A stretch of 18,290 nt of DNA. It comes from an uncultured beta proteobacterium (lineage in GTDB: Bacteria; Pseudomonadota; Gammaproteobacteria; Burkholderiales; Burkholderiaceae). Position 1 is the stretch's first letter. Every line of letters starts with the position of its first letter. The DNA lies in contig CAJAFJ010000399.1 of the NCBI GenBank assembly GCA_903938955.1, positions 1-18,290 on the forward strand, written 5' to 3'. The position numbers and the translations under genes were made by a program. Positions 8,594 through 15,001 of this stretch are shown in pieces. The notes beneath the pieces were generated by a model. It ran no database searches. It was given only the letters and a program-made list of their open reading frames with translations, and was not told where the DNA came from.

Positions 8594-10315
8594 TCAAAAC
8601 GTTTCCCAATCATCGCCGCCCGCTGGTGTCACTTGTGCAGGTTTTGGCAATGCTGCTGGCTTTGACGCGACCGTTCTGGCCGCTGGCGTGAATGGTTTTT
8701 TTGTTGGCATGGCAGGGCGTTGCGCCGCCTTCGACTGAATCACCTTGGGTCGTATCGAGTGCCCCGGTGCCTTGGGAAGGTGTTCCCCATCGCTAACCTT
8801 AAATGCCGCAACGACCTGGACCAGGTCTTGCGCCTGGCTCTTCAAGCTGCTGGCGGCAGCCGCCATCTGCTCAACCAGCGCAGCGTTTTGCTGGGTAGCT
8901 TGGTCCATTTGCGTGACGGCTTCGCCGACCTGCGCCACACCATTCGCCTGTTCATGACTGGAGGCGCTGATTTCCCCCATGATGTCGGTTACTCGACCGA
9001 TGCTGCTGACAATTTCTGTCATCGTGGCGCCGGCCTTGTCCACCAGAGCCGTTCCCTGCTCGACACGTTCAACGCTGGCATTGATCAGGTTCTTGATTTC
9101 CTTGGCAGCTTCCGCTGATCGCCCGGCGAGCGAACGCACTTCAGAAGCCACCACCGCAAAGCCCCGACCTTGCTCACCCGCGCGGGCGGCTTCCACCGCA
9201 GCGTTCAGCGCAAGAATGTTGGTCTGGAAGGCAATTCCGTCGATCACGCTGATGATGTCGCTGATCTTTTGGCTGGACTCGTTAATGCCCTTCATCGTTT
9301 CAACCACCTGCCCGACCACTTCGCCACCGGTCTTTGCAACCGTCGAAGCGCTGGCCGCAAGCTGGTTGGCCTGATGGGCAGCATCTGCATTTTGTTTTAC
9401 GGTAGCCCCCAGCTCTTCCATGCTGGCAGCGGTTTCTTCCAAGGCGCTGGCTTGTTGTTCAGTTCGCGCCGACAAGTCGTTATTACCCTGCGCGATTTCG
9501 GCGCTAGCGGTGGCAACGCCTTCCGAGCCCTGACGCACATTGGTCACCAGCGCGGCCAAATTGGTTTGCATCACACCCAAGGCGTGAAGCAAAATTCCGA
9601 CCTCGTCCGTGCCTTCACTTGCGGTGTCATTGGTCAGATCACCTCCGGCAACGCTGTTGGCGAGTTGTACGGCTTTGTTGAGTGGTCTGACGATCTGTCG
9701 GCTAAGCCATACAGCGGCGGCAAGGCTAAGCCCGGTAATAAACACCATCAGAGCATAGGCAATACGGCTGGCTAATTTGGCACCGGCGCTGGCGGCCTCA
9801 GAAATCGATTTTTCATTACTTGCAAGCTGGGTTTTCAACTCCGTGAGTATCTTCCCGACCTCACGATCAGCGCCATTTGCCGATTTGTCACCCACCAAAT
9901 GATCATGGTCTGCCGCCTTGTAGTCAGCAAATGCTTTGATGTAGCGGCCGTCAGCAGTTTCGACCTCCTTGACCAGGCTTGCGATCTTGTCTTTTTCCGG
10001 GCCTTGCTTCACCAACGCTTGCAACTGCTGCAGATCGACTTTGACTTCCTTCATCTTGGCGATATGGGCGATCCAATAGTCCTCGCGTTTCTTGTCATCC
10101 TTGCCGCGCAGGAGAACATTTTTCCATTCCTGCACGGCGGAAGCGAAGTCCGTACCAGCCTCGGAAGCCACACGTTGTGCCTCCGTTGCATTAAAGACAT
10201 CGTGTTCGTAAACGTCTACGGCGTTATTGAGGCGGGACAGTCCAAACATGCTGCTGGCAAACATTAGTCCCAGCGCCAGCGCGAACGCCAAGGGAAGTTT
10301 CAGGCTAAGCTTCAT
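8594..10315 (-). CDS. Methyl-accepting chemotaxis protein
   Basis: 573 residues from ATG at 10315, with AAAGGA 7 bases upstream. Layout: short cytoplasmic N-terminus; first membrane helix about residues 7-25; periplasmic four-helix-bundle sensor about 30-185; second membrane helix about 187-208; HAMP linker to about 260; long signalling coiled coil to about 515. The signalling tip holds the near-invariant [20 protein letters not shown] followed by [20 protein letters not shown], which contacts CheA and CheW. A Pro/Ala/Lys-rich linker then leads to a C-terminal DDWETF, an xWxxF-type tether for the methyltransferase CheR. The ligand is not predictable. The receptor sits in the inner membrane and feeds the CheA/CheW/CheY pathway, none of which is encoded here. 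It is divergent from nifE, with about 240 bases between them holding the nifE control region. It appears intact. Confidence 0.95.
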   Translation of the reverse strand: MKLSLKLPLAFALALGLMFASSMFGLSRLNNAVDVYEHDVFNATEAQRVASEAGTDFASAVQEWKNVLLRGKDDKKREDYWIAHIAKMKEVKVDLQQLQALVKQGPEKDKIASLVKEVETADGRYIKAFADYKAADHDHLVGDKSANGADREVGKILTELKTQLASNEKSISEAASAGAKLASRIAYALMVFITGLSLAAAVWLSRQIVRPLNKAVQLANSVAGGDLTNDTASEGTDEVGILLHALGVMQTNLAALVTNVRQGSEGVATASAEIAQGNNDLSARTEQQASALEETAASMEELGATVKQNADAAHQANQLAASASTVAKTGGEVVGQVVETMKGINESSQKISDIISVIDGIAFQTNILALNAAVEAARAGEQGRGFAVVASEVRSLAGRSAEAAKEIKNLINASVERVEQGTALVDKAGATMTEIVSSIGRVTDIMGEISASSHEQANGVAQVGEAVTQMDQATQQNAALVEQMAAAASSLKSQAQDLVQVVAAFKVSDGEHLPKAPGHSIRPKVIQSKAAQRPAMPTKKPFTPAARTVASKPAALPKPAQVTPAGGDDWETF

Positions 10316-10421
10316 TAAACCGTCCTTTTGAAATTTTTGAATGAGACATACCGCAGGCGAGCAAATTTAAACACAGTCCCTCACGCCACGGCAGGATGCA
10401 CCCACTCTGTCGCACCCCATT

Positions 10422-10437
10422 TGTCGCAATCCCGACA
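10422..10437 (+). promoter_or_regulatory. NifA upstream activator site of nifE
   Basis: TGT-CGCAATCCCG-ACA matches the NifA binding consensus TGT-N10-ACA exactly. It lies about 86 bases upstream of the -24 element, within the usual range. A half-matching TGTCGCACCCCAT begins at 10408 and could be a weak second site. Confidence 0.8.
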
Positions 10438-10507
10438 AACCGTCAAAAACGCCGTATCAACCGCGCCATTACTCCGCCAAAACGTCGAATAAAGGCGACT
10501 TTCACCC

Positions 10508-10523
10508 TGGCACCAAAAATGCA
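10508..10523 (+). promoter_or_regulatory. Sigma-54 (RpoN) -24/-12 promoter of nifE
   Basis: TGGCACCAAAAATGCA: GG at 10509-10510 and GC at 10521-10522 with exactly 10 bases between. It matches the TGGCAC-N5-TTGCA consensus at all but one base. Expected transcript start is near 10533, followed by AGGAG (10547-10551) and the nifE ATG at 10558. Confidence 0.88.
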
Positions 10524-11870
10524 CTGAGAAGACTACCCACCATGTCAGGAGTCTTCCATGTCACCCTCGCTCAAGGCCAAGATCGCCGATGTATTCGATG
10601 AGCCTGGTTGCGACAAGAACCAGGACAAAAGCGAGAAGGAACGCAAGAAGGGTTGCACCAAGCAACTCTCGCCCGGCGCGGCGGCCGGCGGTTGCGCCTT
10701 TGATGGCGCCAAGATCGCGCTGCAACCCATCGCCGACGTGGCGCATCTGGTGCACGGGCCGATTGCCTGCGAGGGCAACTCCTGGGACAACCGGCATTCC
10801 GGCTCGTCGGGTTCCCAGCTGTACCGCACGGGTTTCACGACCGACATCAATGAACTCGACGTCATTTATGGCGGAGAAAAGCGCCTGTTCAAATCGATCC
10901 GCGAGATCATCGAAAAATATGACCCGCCCGCCGTTTTTGTCTACCAGACCTGCGTGACCGCACTGGTGGGTGACGACATTGAAGCGGTGTGCCAGCGCGC
11001 CAGCGAGAAGTTTGGCAAGCCCATCATCCCCGTCAATTCTCCCGGTTTTGCCGGCCCCAAAAATCTGGGCAACAAGCTGGGCGCCGAGGCGCTGCTGGAC
11101 TATGTGATTGGCACACGCGAGCCGGAGTTCACCACACCCTATGACATCAACATCATTGGCGAGTACAACCTGGTCGGCGAGTTGTGGCAGGTCAAGCCGC
11201 TGCTGGATGCGCTGGGTATTCGCATCCTGTCGTGCATCTCGGGTGACGGGCGCTACAACGAGATTGCCAGCGCGCACCGCGCCAAAGTGAACATGATGGT
11301 GTGCTCCAAGTCGATGATCAACATCGCCACCAAGATGGAGCAGCGCTGGGGCATTCCGTACTTCGAGGGCTCGTTCTACGGCATCGGCGACATGAGCGAC
11401 ACGCTGCGCCAGATTGCCAAGCTACTGGTGCAGCAAGGTGCGCCGGATGACCTACTGGGTCGCACCGAGCGCCTGATCGAGGTCGAAGAAGCCCGCGCCT
11501 GGTCGCGCATTGAGCACTACAAGCAACGCCTTTTGGGCAAGCGCGTGCTGCTGATCACCGGCGGCGTCAAGTCCTGGTCGGTGGTGGCGGCGCTGCAGGA
11601 GGGCGGCATGGAGATTGTCGGCACCAGCGTCAATAAGAGCACCAAGGAAGACAAGGAAAAGATCAAGGAAATCATGGGCGACGACGCGCACATGATCGAC
11701 AACATGACGCCGCGCGAAATGTATGTCATGTTGCGGGACGCTAAAGCAGACATCATGCTGTCCGGCGGGCGCTCGCAGTTTGTGGCGCTCAAGGCGCGCA
11801 TGCCCTGGCTGGACATCAACCAGGAGCGCTACCACCCCTATGGTGGCTATGAAGGCATGGTGGTGCTGAT

Positions 11871-11984
11871 GCACTCGATCTCTTCCTCGCCCATGGCGGG
11901 GATGCCGATCTCCATCTCCGGCACCCCGGCGGTCTGCTCGCCGTCGCGTAGGGTGGTGTCGATGATGATGAGATTGAGCGGCAT
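11871..11984 (-). pseudogene. nifV: nifV (homocitrate synthase) 5' fragment with internal deletion
   Basis: ATG at 11984, with AAGGA 9 bases upstream, begins MPLNLIIIDTTLRDGEQTAG, the hallmark N-terminus of homocitrate synthases (the TLRDGEQ motif holds an active-site Arg and a metal-binding Asp). It then jumps directly to VPEMEIGIPAMGEEEIECI. In intact NifV about 19 residues (typically AF...EEK...AIARAL...AG) lie between these, so about 57 bases are missing in frame. Homology stops at about 11871, where the sequence becomes the antisense of nifE, and the frame closes after six more residues. Intact NifV is about 375-400 residues; only about 35 are kept. It would have supplied homocitrate for the FeMo cofactor. 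Its sigma-54 promoter and NifA site remain upstream. Confidence 0.85.
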
Positions 11985-12011
11985 GGTGTGGCGTCCTTTG
12001 CGTACCTGTGT

Positions 12012-12027
12012 TGCAAGGTGCATGCCA
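12012..12027 (-). promoter_or_regulatory. Sigma-54 promoter of the nifV remnant
   Basis: Minus strand TGGCATGCACCTTGCA: GG and GC separated by exactly 10 bases, with a full TTGCA -12 element. It ends 27 bases before the nifV ATG. It supports the reading that this fragment is the true 5' end of a former NifA-controlled nifV. Confidence 0.85.
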
Positions 12028-12131
12028 CGTGTTTTTGACGTGTTTATCCCTCGCAAAGGCTGGTTACGGGGTGGGTTTGTCGGGTCTTGAGCCGTCTGCC
12101 CGCGCCGGTCACAAACTGGCGTTGTCGGGAA

Positions 12132-12147
12132 TGTGCTGTTTCGGACA
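12132..12147. promoter_or_regulatory. NifA upstream activator site of the nifV remnant
   Basis: TGT-GCTGTTTCGG-ACA fits TGT-N10-ACA. It is about 105-115 bases from the nifV sigma-54 promoter, the expected distance. It also lies only 28 bases upstream of the mazE -10, so it is now in the space shared with the toxin-antitoxin promoter. Confidence 0.7.
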
Positions 12148-12173
12148 GATGGGGTGGCGCGGGTCGGGTCGTT

Positions 12174-12192
12174 GTTATAATCAAGTTATAAC
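12174..12192 (+). promoter_or_regulatory. mazEF promoter -10 with overlapping palindromic operator
   Basis: GTTATAATCAAGTTATAAC is a perfect inverted repeat with 7-base arms and a 5-base centre. TATAAT (12176-12181) inside it is a consensus -10; the -35 region (near 12153-12158) is weak. Antitoxins of the AbrB/MazE type usually repress their own operon, so this is the likely MazE or MazEF operator. GAAGG six bases before ATG 12207 is the ribosome binding site. Confidence 0.65.
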
Positions 12193-12206
12193 TTTGAAGG
12201 CTGTTT

Positions 12207-12470
12207 ATGTTGACAACCGTGCGTCAAATCGGAAATTCGCGGGGGGTGCTGATCCCGGCGGCTTTTCTTGCGTCATGCCAGATTGAAGATCAAGTGGACC
12301 TGCTGTTGCAGGACGGTCAGATCGTGATCAAACCCGTCAAGCGCAAGCTGCGGGACGCCTGGTTTGGGCAAGCAGGCCAGGTATCAGAGGCGGTTAAGAC
12401 GCAAGAGCGCGTTGAGGCGCAGGACTGGAGTGACGTGTCCACCGCCGATGACAGCGAGTGGGTATGGTGA
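12207..12470 (+). CDS. mazE: MazE-family antitoxin (AbrB/SpoVT-type)
   Basis: 87 residues from ATG 12207 (GAAGG 6 bases upstream). Residues 1-48 show the swapped-hairpin AbrB DNA-binding fold: MLTTVRQIGNSRGVLIPAAF, then the IEDQVDLLLQDGQIVIKPV strands. The acidic C-terminus (EAQDWSDVSTADDSEWVW) is the flexible arm expected to wrap over and neutralise MazF. Its stop overlaps the start of mazF by a few bases, the classic antitoxin-first arrangement with translational coupling. It probably represses its own operon through the palindrome over the -10. It appears intact. Confidence 0.92.
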   Translation: MLTTVRQIGNSRGVLIPAAFLASCQIEDQVDLLLQDGQIVIKPVKRKLRDAWFGQAGQVSEAVKTQERVEAQDWSDVSTADDSEWVW

Positions 12471-12784
12471 GTCGGGCCATATCGCGCGGGGATGTTTATT
12501 GGGTCAACCTCGACCCCACCATAGGCAGCGAAATACAAAAAACACGCCCGGCACTCGTCGTGTCGCCCGACGACATGAATGCCGCACTGCCGCGCGTCAT
12601 CATCGCCCCCATCACCAGTGCCGGGCAGCCGATGGGCTGCCGCCCTGAAGTTGTTTTTCAAAAAAAGTCTGCGCGAATTTTGCTCGATCAAGTGCGCAGT
12701 GTGGACAAGGCGAGGCTGGGCAAAAAGATGGGGCAGATCAATGAACAGGTCTGGCACAGCGTTCTACTGGAAATGCTGGCCTGA
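12464..12784 (+). CDS. mazF: MazF/PemK-family endoribonuclease toxin
   Basis: 106 residues from ATG 12464, which overlaps the mazE stop (ATGGTGA); GTG at 12458 or 12467 are alternative starts. MazF toxins are sequence-specific mRNA interferases. Seen: RGDVYWVNLDPTIGSEIQKT at the N-terminus with the conserved G-[DE]-[IV]-[YW] start and the KTRPALVVS strand, whose Arg is part of the catalytic region; PRVIIAPITSA; and the C-terminal helix with SVDKARLGKKMGQ. Length is normal for the family (about 105-120). There is no strong ribosome binding site of its own, consistent with coupling to mazE. It appears intact. Confidence 0.92.
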   Translation: MVSRAISRGDVYWVNLDPTIGSEIQKTRPALVVSPDDMNAALPRVIIAPITSAGQPMGCRPEVVFQKKSARILLDQVRSVDKARLGKKMGQINEQVWHSVLLEMLA

Positions 12785-12788
12785 TTTT

Positions 12789-12862
12789 TAGTGATTTAGG
12801 CCTGTAGCCATTATGCAGCGTGCGTGAGCAGCTATTGTTTTTGAAGCGGCTTTGGGCATATC
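12789..12862 (-). repeat. Interspersed repeat, copy R1
   Basis: A 74-base sequence (TAGTGATTTAGGCCTGTAGC ... GGGCATATC) about 85% identical by eye to 13694-13766 in the same orientation. On the minus strand it contains AATAGCTGCTCACGCACG, the core shared with the copies at 13634-13695 and 16038-16099. It begins five bases after the mazF stop. Confidence 0.8.
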
Positions 12863-12924
12863 CGATCTGATCGCTCGAAACCGACCGTTCAGTTAGGCCA
12901 AAGACTGGCAGTCTCGCCCAATAC

Positions 12925-13242
12925 TCAGTGATAGTCATCTTCAAGCTGATGGCGAACGGCTGCGACAACAATGTTTTCCTGGTCAACAATCTCGAATAAA
13001 GCAACATAGCCGGATCTGCCAAAAGGAATGATCAACTCACGAAGAAACGGGCTGGTGCCGACTTTGCGGCAAGTGAAGGGTGATTGGCGCAAAGTAGTGA
13101 TGCCATTCTTGACGGCCTCCAGTGCGCGGTCAGCCACGTCGAGGTCACCATCATGTCGCAGAAGTTCGCGTTGAAGCACAAAATCAAACAGTTGTTCCAA
13201 ATCATCAGCGGCCTCTACGGTCAATCTAACCCGAAAACTCAC
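12925..13242 (-). CDS. ParE/RelE-superfamily toxin
   Basis: 105 residues. The GTG start at 13242 overlaps the antitoxin stop by four bases (GTGA), so translation is coupled. The sequence has the ParE/RelE pattern: a first strand MSFRVRLTVEA, an amphipathic helix pair (ADDLEQLFDFVLQRE and DRALEAVKNGITTLRQSPF), then R-rich strands (CRKVGTSPFLRELIIPF, GYVALFEIVDQENIVVAAVR) ending in an R-H-x-x-x-D tail. ParE members poison DNA gyrase and RelE members cleave mRNA on the ribosome; the helix-pair layout and lack of obvious RelE catalytic residues favour ParE. The target is inferred. It is second in a two-gene unit. Confidence 0.85.
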   Translation of the reverse strand: MSFRVRLTVEAADDLEQLFDFVLQRELLRHDGDLDVADRALEAVKNGITTLRQSPFTCRKVGTSPFLRELIIPFGRSGYVALFEIVDQENIVVAAVRHQLEDDYH

Positions 13243-13520
13243 AAATGACCCGCTGATTTCAAAACCCGCGCATCGACCAGCTTGCGCGCCAGTCGGACAA
13301 GCATGTCATCGGCATCCACATACGAATCCGTCAACTTGGCGTTCTCCAGAGACGCCAGGCCACGCCGGACGAACTCTTGCTGATTGCGTCTGCGCTGCAC
13401 ACTATCGCGCACAGCAGTCTCCAGAAACTCGGATAAGGTTTCGCCATGCCCAAGCAGTGATTGGATTTCGGCCCTGAATTCAGGAAGAACCCGCACAGGT
13501 GGGAGAGTTGCAGTTTTCAT
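13239..13520 (-). CDS. Antitoxin of the ParE-like toxin
   Basis: 93 residues from ATG 13520; a TTG eight codons upstream (13544) is in frame but lies inside the likely operator. The start MKTATLPPVRVLPEFRAEIQ followed by SLLGHGETLSEFLETAVRDS suggests a ribbon-helix-helix DNA-binding N-terminus (short strand, two helices). The rest is a charged helical tail (RRRNQQEFVRRGLASLENAK ... DDMLVRLARKLVDARV) suited to binding the toxin. Position before the toxin and the four-base overlap are the main evidence for its role. No strong ribosome binding site precedes ATG 13520 (only TTTCC). Palindromic TGCAAT motifs upstream may be its operator. Confidence 0.8.
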   Translation of the reverse strand: MKTATLPPVRVLPEFRAEIQSLLGHGETLSEFLETAVRDSVQRRRNQQEFVRRGLASLENAKLTDSYVDADDMLVRLARKLVDARVLKSAGHL

Positions 13521-13531
13521 GGAAAAATTGT

Positions 13532-13565
13532 ATTGCAAAAACAATGCAATGCATCTTGCAATTGC
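13532..13565 (-). promoter_or_regulatory. Likely promoter/operator of the parDE-like pair
   Basis: ATTGCA (13532-13537) and TGCAAT (13545-13550) form an inverted repeat with a 7-base gap, and GCAATTGC (13558-13565) is a further palindrome. On the minus strand TACAAT just upstream of the start could be a -10. The repeated TGCAAT half-sites look like binding sites for the ribbon-helix-helix antitoxin. Inferred from pattern only. Confidence 0.4.
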
Positions 13566-13633
13566 GTGAAATCAGTTTCAATGACAGGAACGGCACGCTG
13601 GACATGAAATTGGACTTCCAGAGCACGGGTACT

Positions 13634-13695
13634 AAATGCTATATATTTAATAGCTACTCACGCATGTTATACGTAGGCTAGAGGCTTATTTCATA
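13634..13695 (+). repeat. Interspersed repeat, copy R2a
   Basis: AAATGCTATATATTTAATAG ... GGCTAGAGGCTTATTTCATA. It is closely similar over 62 bases to 16038-16099. It resembles the intergenic repeats with a CTAGAGGC motif that I recall as common in Comamonadaceae genomes. It is immediately followed by an inverted relative (13694-13766). Confidence 0.8.
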
Positions 13696-13766
13696 GTCAT
13701 TTAGGCTTGTAGCCCTTATGCAACATGCGTGAGCAGCTATTGTTTTGAAGTAACTATGGGCACATC
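13694..13766 (-). repeat. Interspersed repeat, copy R2b, inverted relative to R2a
   Basis: A direct copy of 12789-12862 and an inverted partner of R2a: CATGCGTGAGCAGCTATT (13724-13741) pairs with AATAGCTACTCACGCATG (13649-13666) at 17 of 18 positions. Together R2a and R2b make a palindromic unit of about 125 bases, like a REPIN. No gene is visible between 13567 and 13948; the rest of that gap shows nothing I recognise. Confidence 0.8.
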
Positions 13767-13948
13767 AACTTGCCGCTAATGGTGAAACCTTCACGCTCGC
13801 AAAACGCCAAAGTCAAGTTGAACTGAGGCAGCGGCGGCTCCGTGATGCCTGAATGGATTCACTCATTCAAGCCAGATTCCTTTGATTTGTATTTGAGTGT
13901 GAGCGAGGCTGTAGAAAAAGGAGCAACCGTATCTAGCCGTACAACAGC

Positions 13949-14842
13949 TCAAAAGCTATACGACTCACCGTCCGCTGGCACAAGAACACGCGTGGGATCC
14001 ATGCCTTTTTCTGCAATGTAGTCCCGCAGTTCCTTGCGCGTCTGCATGCCGTGGTTCACTGCCTCCATGTGACTACCGATGACCTTGGCCTGAGGGGCCA
14101 TCTGGGAGGCGCGGTAGAGGTCCTCCTTGCCCATGATGATGGAGCCGTCCAGCCCCTGGATTCGGGCATAACCCGTGTTGAGGATGATGACATTCGGCTG
14201 GTATTGATTGATGGCGCCTTCAACCTGGCTATTCCAGACCGTGTCACCAGCGACGTACACCGTTTTGTGTCCCTGGCGCTGGAAGACGACCCCCATCACC
14301 TGTCCCAGAAGTTCACCAGCCACCGCGATGGTCTTGTCATCGCCATGCTGGCCACCCGTGGGGCTCAGGCGCGTGCCATTGAACAGGGTGTCTTTGGTCA
14401 GCACGCGCACGTTTGTGAACCCGTCCTTGCGGATGCTCTGGGCATCGGCTTCGTTTTGCGCAAAGACCGGGAGGTTCTTGGGCAGGCTATGCCTGGCTGC
14501 GTCATCCCAATGGTCCAAATGTGTGTGGGTGACGATGATGGCGTCGGCCTTCATCACCTCGGCCAACGGCATGGGCAACTCGACCAGCGGGTTGCGCAAC
14601 TGGCTGTTGTAGGTGCCCTCGAAGCCGGGATAAGTCCCCTTCTTCGCCAGCATGGGGTCGATGAGGAAAGTGGTGCCCGCATAGTCCACCTTCATGGTGG
14701 CGTTGCGGATTTGCTGGACCTTGACGGCGTACGTCGCAGAGGTGGGCGCAGCCGCTGTGCTGGAGTTGGCTGTGCCACATGCGACGAGAGTGGCGATGCC
14801 ACCGAGGGCTACGGCGCTGCGCAGAACGTTCAAGACTTTCAT
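13949..14842 (-). CDS. MBL-fold metallo-hydrolase, UlaG-like, predicted lipoprotein
   Basis: 297 residues from ATG 14842, with AAAGGA 8 bases upstream. The N-terminus is a lipoprotein signal peptide: positively charged start, hydrophobic AVALGGIATLV, lipobox L-V-A-C with C22 as the lipidated residue, then a Ser/Thr/Ala-rich linker. The metallo-beta-lactamase fold follows: VTHTHLDHWDD gives the HxHxDH metal-binding motif (H106, H108, D110, H111), further ligands are expected at GGQHGDD and VAGDTVW, and the last at GSHMEAVNH. The family hydrolyses varied substrates (lactones, phosphodiesters); the substrate here cannot be told. The enzyme would sit on the periplasmic face of a membrane. It is divergently transcribed from the GlxA-like regulator, which probably controls it. 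It appears intact. Confidence 0.9.
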   Translation of the reverse strand: MKVLNVLRSAVALGGIATLVACGTANSSTAAAPTSATYAVKVQQIRNATMKVDYAGTTFLIDPMLAKKGTYPGFEGTYNSQLRNPLVELPMPLAEVMKADAIIVTHTHLDHWDDAARHSLPKNLPVFAQNEADAQSIRKDGFTNVRVLTKDTLFNGTRLSPTGGQHGDDKTIAVAGELLGQVMGVVFQRQGHKTVYVAGDTVWNSQVEGAINQYQPNVIILNTGYARIQGLDGSIIMGKEDLYRASQMAPQAKVIGSHMEAVNHGMQTRKELRDYIAEKGMDPTRVLVPADGESYSF

Positions 14843-14936
14843 GGTTTTTTCCTTTGTGTCATGGGGTTGATTGCGCGCAATGAAGATGTCGTATGCGCGT
14901 TGGCGTCAATTTTCCGAGTGGGCAGGGTTTTGCACC

Positions 14937-14976
14937 ATTGGCCCAAATGACAATATTGGATAAAATTGGGCCAATT
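14937..14976. promoter_or_regulatory. Palindromic operator cluster between the divergent hydrolase and regulator genes
   Basis: Three dyads lie within 40 bases: TTGGCCCAA (14938-14946), CAATATTG (14951-14958) and AATTGGGCCAATT (14964-14976). The outer two also form a perfect 10-base inverted repeat with each other (ATTGGCCCAA / TTGGGCCAAT, 19-base gap). TTGGCC (14938-14943) and TAAAAT (14961-14966), 17 bases apart, could be the -35/-10 for the regulator, which would place the dyads over its promoter. Confidence 0.6.
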
Positions 14977-15001
14977 CGCATCACCCCTCTCTGGAGACTC
15001 C

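Larger units (their letters stand above)
10558..12090 (+). pseudogene. nifE: nifE, truncated at the 3' end and fused to antisense nifV sequence
   Basis: NifE, with NifN, forms the scaffold on which the iron-molybdenum cofactor of nitrogenase is assembled. ATG 10558 has AGGAG 6 bases upstream. NifE similarity runs from residue 1 to about 438: GGCAFDGAKIALQPIADVAH, the cofactor/cluster-ligand cysteine contexts HGPIACEGNSW, YQTCVTALVGDD and SCISGDGRYNEI, and near the end DINQERYHPYGGYEGMVVL. Here, at about base 11872, homology stops. A normal NifE continues with some 25-40 residues (VREID... NPVWE... APW). This frame instead reads through 72 unrelated residues that are the antisense of a nifV fragment and stops at 12090. 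The promoter and activator site are intact, so a fused product could be made, but loss of the conserved C-terminus and absence of nifN downstream argue for a non-functional gene. Confidence 0.85.

Noticed and set aside
13847..14022. Short plus-strand frame beginning MPEWIHSFKPDSFD
   Set aside because: It overlaps the 3' end of the MBL-fold gene and has no family resemblance or supporting signals.
14051..14950. 299-codon plus-strand open frame
   Set aside because: It is antisense to the MBL-fold lipoprotein gene, which has a signal peptide and metal-binding motif.
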